From positions 1 to 9,989 of the forward strand of contig JBOGXF010000183.1 in NCBI GenBank assembly GCA_050694275.1: a DNA stretch of 9,989 bases. Reading direction: 5' to 3'. Shown in pieces: positions 6,243 to 9,989 of the stretch. The notes under the pieces are model-generated. The model was not told where the DNA came from. It ran no database searches and worked only from the letters and a program-made list of their open reading frames with translations. Positions within the stretch are counted from its first letter, which is position 1, and each line of letters starts with the position of its first letter. The position numbers were made by a program, and so were the translations under genes. The stretch comes from JBOGXF01 sp050694275 (GTDB lineage Bacteria; Actinomycetota; CADDZG01; WHSQ01).

Positions 6243-6247
6243 CCTCC
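6243..6247 (-). promoter_or_regulatory. Ribosome binding site (GGAGG) for the nitroreductase
   Basis: On the minus strand GGAGG lies four bases before the ATG at 6238-6236. It fixes this start, because the same frame stays open far upstream through antisense recO and uppS sequence. No convincing -10/-35 pair for this gene was found in the 99-base gap. Confidence 0.6.
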
Positions 6248-6286
6248 GTTTATCTCAGCCGAGCGGTTCGGTCTACCGAGGGCCAA

Positions 6287-6341
6287 GCATCTCATCAGAT
6301 GCCGTGGAAACACGCTCGGGGCTAATAACCTGATGAGATGC
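6287..6341. repeat. Perfect 12-base inverted repeat in the divergent nitroreductase-recO region, possible operator
   Basis: GCATCTCATCAG (6287-6298) and its exact reverse complement CTGATGAGATGC (6330-6341) are separated by 31 bases. The left side is itself a palindrome, GCATCT-CATC-AGATGC (6287-6302), so AGATGC occurs three times in all (once inverted at 6287, then at 6297 and 6336). The right arm covers the last base of the recO -10 box and the recO start codon. This could be a two-site operator for a dimeric regulator, or, in a longer transcript, an RNA hairpin covering the start codon. No regulator gene is adjacent. Confidence 0.5.
6326..6331 (+). promoter_or_regulatory. Leaderless-type -10 box (TAACCT) for recO
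   Basis: TAACCT fits TANNNT and is exactly 6 bases from the recO ATG at 6338, as expected for a leaderless transcript. No Shine-Dalgarno sequence precedes the gene. An overlapping TAATAA (6323-6328) is an alternative -10. The box touches the right arm of the inverted repeat at 6330-6341. Confidence 0.5.
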
Positions 6342-7069
6342 CGGGGCTCTACCGGGACGAGGGCATCGTCCTCAAGACCATCAAGCTGGGCGAGGCGGAC
6401 CGCATCGTCACCTTTTTCACGCGCTACAACGGCAAGCTGCGGGCCGTCGCCAAGGGCGTGCGCAAGACGAAGAGCCGCTTCGGCGGGCGCGTGGAGCCCT
6501 TCACGCGGGTGCAGCTCATGCTCTATCGGGGCCGAGGGGACCTCGACACGATCACCCAGGTCGACATCCTCACCTCGTTCAAAGAGGTACGAGGTGAGTA
6601 CCCGCGTCTCGTATCGGCCTCTGCCCTCGCCGAGGTCGTCGAGAAGATCACCGCGGACCGGGAGCAGGCGCCGTCGACGTATGCGCTGTTGCTCGGAGCG
6701 CTCGAGTCCTTGGCCAACGGGGGCGGCGCGACCGTCGTGCCGGCGTTCTTGATCAAGCTCCTGTCGGTGTCCGGCTATCACCCCCAGCTCAGCGTGTGCG
6801 CGGGATGCGGCGACGGCCGCGCGCTCGCCGTCTTCAGCCCTGCTCTCGGGGGGGCCGCGTGCCATTCGTGCTGGGAGGAGGACCGGGACGCGACGCCGCT
6901 CGAGTCGGACCGCATGGCGTTGCTTGCGCGGCTCCTCTCGGCGGAGTTCGGGCAGGCGGCCGATGCCCAGGCGACCCTCGACATCACGCAGGCGCTGAGG
7001 CGTTACGCCGAGTACCACATCGAGCGTCCGCTCAAGAGCTTGCAGATGCTCGCGGCCCACGGCTCCTGA
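6338..7069 (+). CDS. recO: DNA repair protein RecO
   Basis: The 243-residue protein is RecO, the mediator that works with RecR (and RecF) to load RecA on SSB-coated gaps and to anneal strands. The N-terminal OB fold shows YRDEGIVLKTIKLGEADRIVTFFTRYNGKLRAVAKGVRK (5-43), the family hallmark with conserved GEADRI. It is followed by the helical domain (about 90-150) and a four-cysteine zinc site C154-xx-C157 ... C175-xx-C178 (CAGC, CHSC). Actinobacterial RecO proteins usually have the same Cys4 site. The ATG at 6338 gives the standard MPxLYRDEGIVL-type opening. The stop is one base from the uppS GTG, so the pair is an operon, as is common in actinobacteria. Confidence 0.94.
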   Translation: MPGLYRDEGIVLKTIKLGEADRIVTFFTRYNGKLRAVAKGVRKTKSRFGGRVEPFTRVQLMLYRGRGDLDTITQVDILTSFKEVRGEYPRLVSASALAEVVEKITADREQAPSTYALLLGALESLANGGGATVVPAFLIKLLSVSGYHPQLSVCAGCGDGRALAVFSPALGGAACHSCWEEDRDATPLESDRMALLARLLSAEFGQAADAQATLDITQALRRYAEYHIERPLKSLQMLAAHGS

Positions 7070-7070
7070 C

Positions 7071-7727
7071 GTGTCTCCCGGACGCATTCCCGCGCACGTC
7101 GCCATCATCATGGACGGCAACGGACGGTGGGCGGAGGCGCGCGGCCTTCCCCGCACGAGCGGCCACGAGGCAGGCGAGCGCGCCCTGTTCGACGTCGTCG
7201 AGGGAGCGCTCGACGCCGGCATCCGCCATCTCTCGGTGTTCGCTTTTTCGACCGAGAACTGGGCGCGCCCCGAGGAAGAGGTGTCCTTCTTGCTCAACTT
7301 CAATCGCATTCTGCTGAGACAACGCCGCGACGACCTCAACGAGCGGGGCGTGAGGATTCGACGCATCGGCAGGCGAGAGGGCGTGCCGCAAGAGGTGCTC
7401 GACGAATTCGACGCGGCCGAGAAGGTGACGCGCTCCAACGAACGGATGGATCTCTTGGTGTGCTTCAACTATGGGGGCCGCGCCGAGATCGAGGACGCGT
7501 CCCGAGAGGGAGAGATTGCCGACCACCTCTACGCGCCCGACGTTCCCGACGTCGATCTTCTGATCCGCACCTCGGGAGAGATGCGGCTCTCTAACTTCCT
7601 GTTGTGGCAGAGCGCGTACGCGGAGCTTTACTTCACCGAGACTCTGTGGCCCGACTTCGACCGCCATGCCCTGGCCGAGGCGCTAAAGGACTACGAGAAG
7701 CGAACCCGCCGCTTCGGCGCGCTCTAA
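7071..7727 (+). CDS. uppS: Isoprenyl (undecaprenyl/decaprenyl-type) cis-prenyltransferase, shortened
   Basis: The enzyme adds isopentenyl units in cis to make the polyprenyl diphosphate carrier for cell wall synthesis. Key parts are present: HVAIIMDGNGRWA with catalytic D15, G31-H32, FSTENW (59-64), NYGGR (133-137), LIRTSGEMRLSNFLLWQ with R166, R172 and S174, and AYAELYF with E185. At 218 residues it is short. Against my recollection of E. coli UppS, the stretch between NYGGR and VDLLIRTSGE is 23 instead of about 40 residues, so a helix and turn (normally AVRxLAxxVxxGxLxPxxID) are missing. The rest, including TLWPDFD and RRFG, is normal, so the frame is intact. The GTG start is one base after the recO stop and lacks a Shine-Dalgarno sequence, so translation is probably coupled. 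Product chain length cannot be predicted. Confidence 0.9.
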   Translation: MSPGRIPAHVAIIMDGNGRWAEARGLPRTSGHEAGERALFDVVEGALDAGIRHLSVFAFSTENWARPEEEVSFLLNFNRILLRQRRDDLNERGVRIRRIGRREGVPQEVLDEFDAAEKVTRSNERMDLLVCFNYGGRAEIEDASREGEIADHLYAPDVPDVDLLIRTSGEMRLSNFLLWQSAYAELYFTETLWPDFDRHALAEALKDYEKRTRRFGAL

Positions 7728-7734
7728 CTCTTTT

Positions 7735-7783
7735 GCCGAGTGGTCGTGAGGCGCCCTCCTGTGGCGTTCTGCGACCACTCGGC
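7735..7783. repeat. 49-base palindromic element, copy 2 (between uppS and the hydrolase)
   Basis: The arms GCCGAGTGGTCG (7735-7746) and CGACCACTCGGC (7772-7783) are perfect 12-base inverted repeats. The core GCGCCCTCCTGTGGC (7751-7765) is the exact reverse complement of the core of copy 1, so this copy lies in opposite orientation. An inner hairpin is possible: CGCC (7752-7755) with GGCG (7763-7766). It fills most of the 61-base gap between the convergent uppS and hydrolase genes, the classical location for a bidirectional transcription stop. The T-run (7731-7734) lies before, not after, the stem on the plus strand, and there is no T-run after it on the minus strand. Confidence 0.85.
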
Positions 7784-7788
7784 ACGGT

Positions 7789-9444
7789 TTAGCGGCGCCG
7801 CAGCGGCGGCGGGAAGTGAACGCGCACCTGACGTTCCACAATGATGTCTTTCTCGACGTCGAGGGACGGCACCGAGCTCTGCGCCTGGGCCGGTCCTCCC
7901 TCGAGGTTGTTGGAGCGGAGGAACCGCAGGAACGGCAGCGAGACGGTTCCGGAAGCCACGGTTACGTCGGTGCCGGTGGACACAGGGCTGAACCACGACT
8001 CGTCCGATCCCGAGAGCAACAGTCCGATGCGGTGGCCCTTCGGCAGCCGCCAGTCCTGCGGGTACATGTCAAAGCTCGCTTTCCCCGGCTCCTCGACCAG
8101 GTATGCACCGCGCGAGATGAGCTTCGCGTCGCCGTCGGGCTCGACGTCGTACAAGAACGCAATCAGGTTCACGTTCGGAACTGAGCTGTCGATCTTGAGC
8201 TTGACGCGCGGAGCGCCGGCAAAGTGGAGATCGTGGGGGGCCGGCTGCGTGAACGTCCACGTCCCGTTTCCTCCGTTCGATCCGCCCGCCTGGTTGCCGC
8301 GCTCGTCGGCGTAAGTCCCTTCCTTGACCCGCAGCGCATAACGGTGCGCGTCCTTGGGGGGCCACTGCGCCTCGGTCCGCCACCCCCCGTTGTTGTCCTG
8401 CACCTCGACTCTGGGGTGCGCGACGAGCCGCTCGCCCTTGAGGAAGTGATCGAGCCAGTCCATCGCCTCGTCCATGAAACCGTCGCGCCCGACCCGGTCG
8501 ACCTCGTTGCCACGGTCGTGCGCGTATTGCCCGAACCACGCGCGCGTCGGCCCTTTCAGCTTCTCGTACACGCGCAGGAACTGGTCGGGCTTGGTGTTGG
8601 CGTCGTTGAAGCCGTGGCTCCACAGCACCGGGACGCGGCTCTTGCCGGCCGCGCGAATGATGTCGCGCTCTTGCCAGTAGTCGATCGAATGGTCGTAGAC
8701 GGCCGAGAACGTCATGTTCTCGACGTAGCAGTCGGGATTGGTCGCGGTGCCCTTGACGGGGTAGAGGAACTCCTCGGGGGGCGAGTCGTTCACGCTCGGC
8801 GGCACGAGGTCATATCCCAGATACAGGCCCGGAGTCAGGAACCAGCCTTCGTCGTAGTGCACGCCGTTCATGAAGAACCCGCCGTAACCTTCGATGAGAG
8901 GCGACTGGATGATCGCGGCCTCGAGTCCTTTGGGCTTCTGCGCGAGCGCCATGACCTGCGTCCACGCGTCGTACGACTTGCCCCACATCCCGACCCTGCC
9001 GTTGGACCATTTCTGCGCGGCCGCCCACTCGACCGCCGCCTTGGCATCCATCTGTTCGCCGCCCCCGCCGAGGCCGTAGCAGCCGTCGCTGCCCCCGTAG
9101 CCGCGCGAGTCCACCTGCACGTACGCATAGCCGCGCTCGAATATCCGGCCCTCGGTGATGAGGTCGTTGAAGCGGAGCACCGGTCCCTGCCGGGTGGGGG
9201 TGGGCGGCAGAAACCCCCCGGAGCCGAAATACGGTCCGATCGAGAGGATCACGGGATGCCGCTCGTTCTTCTTGCGATCCTTGGGCAGGAACACGTCGGC
9301 GTGAAGCATCGTGTCGTCGTCGGATGGGAACCAGACTTGCTCCCACGTCGCGTTCTCGGGGACGGGCTCGGCGCGGGCCGAGACGGCCGGAAGCAAGCCG
9401 GCGACCAGAGCGAGCACGAAGACGGCGCGCGGAATCCGTTTCAT
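7789..9444 (-). CDS. Secreted S15/CocE-NonD family alpha/beta hydrolase (X-Pro dipeptidyl-peptidase-like)
   Basis: The 551-residue protein starts with a Sec signal peptide: KRIPR, a hydrophobic core (AVFVLALVAGLLPAV, 7-21) and an ARA site predicting cleavage after A25. No lipobox is present. The alpha/beta-hydrolase domain holds VDSRGYGGSDG (111-121), the nucleophile in GMWGKSYDA with S157, the acid D281 (SHGFNDANT) and H309 (YAHDRGNE). These fit the S15/CocE triad, although the usual GxSYxG ends in Ala160 rather than Gly. From about 345 the C-terminal jelly-roll typical of the family follows (APRVKLKIDSSVPNVNLIAFLYDVEPDG, 411-438). Members cleave X-Pro dipeptides, cocaine-like esters or acylated beta-lactams, so the substrate is unknown. 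The ATG is chosen for the signal peptide and has no Shine-Dalgarno sequence. It converges on uppS and lies downstream of the MscS gene, separated by a terminator. Confidence 0.85.
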   Translation of the reverse strand: MKRIPRAVFVLALVAGLLPAVSARAEPVPENATWEQVWFPSDDDTMLHADVFLPKDRKKNERHPVILSIGPYFGSGGFLPPTPTRQGPVLRFNDLITEGRIFERGYAYVQVDSRGYGGSDGCYGLGGGGEQMDAKAAVEWAAAQKWSNGRVGMWGKSYDAWTQVMALAQKPKGLEAAIIQSPLIEGYGGFFMNGVHYDEGWFLTPGLYLGYDLVPPSVNDSPPEEFLYPVKGTATNPDCYVENMTFSAVYDHSIDYWQERDIIRAAGKSRVPVLWSHGFNDANTKPDQFLRVYEKLKGPTRAWFGQYAHDRGNEVDRVGRDGFMDEAMDWLDHFLKGERLVAHPRVEVQDNNGGWRTEAQWPPKDAHRYALRVKEGTYADERGNQAGGSNGGNGTWTFTQPAPHDLHFAGAPRVKLKIDSSVPNVNLIAFLYDVEPDGDAKLISRGAYLVEEPGKASFDMYPQDWRLPKGHRIGLLLSGSDESWFSPVSTGTDVTVASGTVSLPFLRFLRSNNLEGGPAQAQSSVPSLDVEKDIIVERQVRVHFPPPLRRR

Positions 9445-9497
9445 GTCGAGAGTCTTCGACCGCCGGGCGCGATCTCCTGGCCCGAGGGACCGCGCCC

Positions 9498-9573
9498 AAC
9501 AACAAAAAGCGCGCTCTCCGGCGCGATTTCGTCGTTATCACGCGCCTATCGCGACAGAGAGCGCGATTTGGGG
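9498..9573 (-). terminator. Two-tier intrinsic terminator downstream of the MscS-like gene
   Basis: On the minus strand the sequence reads CGCGCTCTC (9565-9557), a loop region, then GAGAGCGCG (9518-9510), followed by C and TTTTTGTTGTT (9508-9498). Inside the loop a second stem is possible: GGCGCG (9546-9541) with CGCGCC (9525-9520). The 9-base GC-rich outer stem with a T-run directly after it is a standard rho-independent terminator. It ends transcription of the MscS-like gene, whose stop codon is at 9589-9591, before the hydrolase start at 9444. Confidence 0.8.
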
Positions 9574-9588
9574 TGTGGGCTGGGCGGG

Positions 9589-9989
9589 TCAGGGGCCGGG
9601 CGAGCCGCCCTCCGAGGACGGCGCCTGCTGTTCTCTCTCGTCTGGTGGCGCCCCCTCCTGCTTGGGGGCGCGCGAGCCGGGGCCGATCGCCGCGGCGAGG
9701 ACCCCGGCGTTGGGAAGCTGCACGGGACCCTCGCTGGTGACCATCCGGAGGTAGAACAGGCCCATGTCCGTGACGGTCCCCTCGTACTCGCCGCCGAGCG
9801 GGCCGGAGCGCAGGACGATCTCGTCGCCGACGTTGAAGGGCCGCAGCGCGAGGAGCACGATGCCGGCGAAGAAGTTGCCGAGCGTCTGCTGCGCGGCGAT
9901 GCCGATGACGACACCGGTCAGCGCGCCACCGAGGAACAGACCCTCGAGCGGGACCCCGAGCGCGCTCAGGATCAGCACCAGGAGAAGGA
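9589..9989 (-). CDS. MscS-family mechanosensitive channel, C-terminal part (gene continues past the window edge)
   Basis: The reading frame is open to position 9989, so the 5' part is outside the window; an apparent GTG at 9978 is just an internal codon. The visible 133 residues are the pore helix and beta domain of MscS: LGVPLEGLFLGGALTGVVIGIAAQQTLGNFFAGIVLLALRPFNVGDEI corresponds to TM3 with its Gly/Ala-rich face and the NLxAGxxLxxxRPFxxGD motif. It is followed by the SH3-like beta barrel (VLRSGPLGGEYEGTVTDMGLFYLRMVTSEG) and the VQLPNAGVLAAAIG strand. The protein then ends with a short charged, Gly/Pro-rich tail, so the alpha/beta C-terminal cage domain of E. coli MscS is absent, as in several short actinobacterial MscS-like proteins. 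The channel would release solutes on hypo-osmotic shock. A terminator follows. Confidence 0.85.
   Translation of the reverse strand, partial: LLLVLILSALGVPLEGLFLGGALTGVVIGIAAQQTLGNFFAGIVLLALRPFNVGDEIVLRSGPLGGEYEGTVTDMGLFYLRMVTSEGPVQLPNAGVLAAAIGPGSRAPKQEGAPPDEREQQAPSSEGGSPGP

Noticed and set aside
6260..6282. Small palindrome CGGTCTACCG and neighbouring CCGAGCGG/ACCGAGG in the nitroreductase-recO gap
   Set aside because: The arms are only four bases and lie in GC-rich sequence. This is far weaker than the 12-base repeat beside it.
6239..7468. Upstream extension of the nitroreductase frame through antisense recO and uppS
   Set aside because: The extension has no nitroreductase-like sequence. 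The GGAGG and the family-typical MDFTDVVRRRRMVRNY opening fix the start at 6238.
9426..9460. AAGACT six bases before the hydrolase ATG (minus strand) as a leaderless -10 box
   Set aside because: The first base departs from TANNNT and no -35 is visible, so it was not listed as a promoter.
1..9989. CRISPR array, tRNA/rRNA gene, insertion sequence or toxin-antitoxin pair
   Set aside because: No regularly spaced repeats, transposase-like frames, tRNA-like cloverleaf or paired small genes were found. The only repeats are the 49-base palindromes, the recO-region inverted repeat and the short Ala-Glu-Pro tandem.

Overview
The window is GC-rich, gene-dense bacterial chromosome. The gene order is a shortened dnaJ-side housekeeping block: rsmE (tail only), mtaB, a HIT-family gene, phoH, ybeY, a CNNM/CBS-domain membrane protein, era, recO, uppS. 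That order, the GTG starts, the lack of Shine-Dalgarno sequences at several genes and the presence of -10 boxes right next to start codons point to an actinobacterium (Actinomycetota). It is probably not a well-studied genus, because mtaB beside rsmE is a layout also familiar from Firmicutes. No taxonomic marker gene is complete here, so this is an inference from synteny.

Layout. Positions 1-5351 hold a tightly packed plus-strand run: end of rsmE, mtaB, HIT gene, phoH, ybeY, CBS/CNNM protein and era. It acts in tRNA modification (mtaB), rRNA maturation and 30S assembly (rsmE, ybeY, era, and probably phoH) and membrane transport (CNNM/CBS). A hairpin and a -10-like box between the HIT gene and phoH suggest a transcription boundary there. 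Positions 5352-6337 interrupt the usual era-recO adjacency with a small, divergent cold-shock-like gene and a convergent, minus-strand nitroreductase. The 99-base divergent gap between nitroreductase and recO carries a perfect 12-base inverted repeat that runs into the recO start codon. recO and uppS (6338-7727) are one base apart. From 7789 to the end, the minus strand carries a secreted S15/CocE-type hydrolase and the 3' part of an MscS-like channel gene, separated by a strong intrinsic terminator.

The most unusual feature is a 49-base palindromic element, seen at 5357-5405 (after era) and, in opposite orientation, at 7735-7783 (between uppS and the hydrolase). The two copies share 12-13-base arms and a 15-base asymmetric core that can form a nested hairpin. 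A third, degenerate copy of exactly the same length lies at 4420-4468. It spans the junction of the CBS-protein gene and era, and so contains the stop codon of the first and the start codon of the second. This looks like a dispersed palindromic repeat family (REP/MITE-like) that has settled at gene ends and, in one case, within a gene junction. No CRISPR array, tRNA, rRNA, transposase or defence system was seen.
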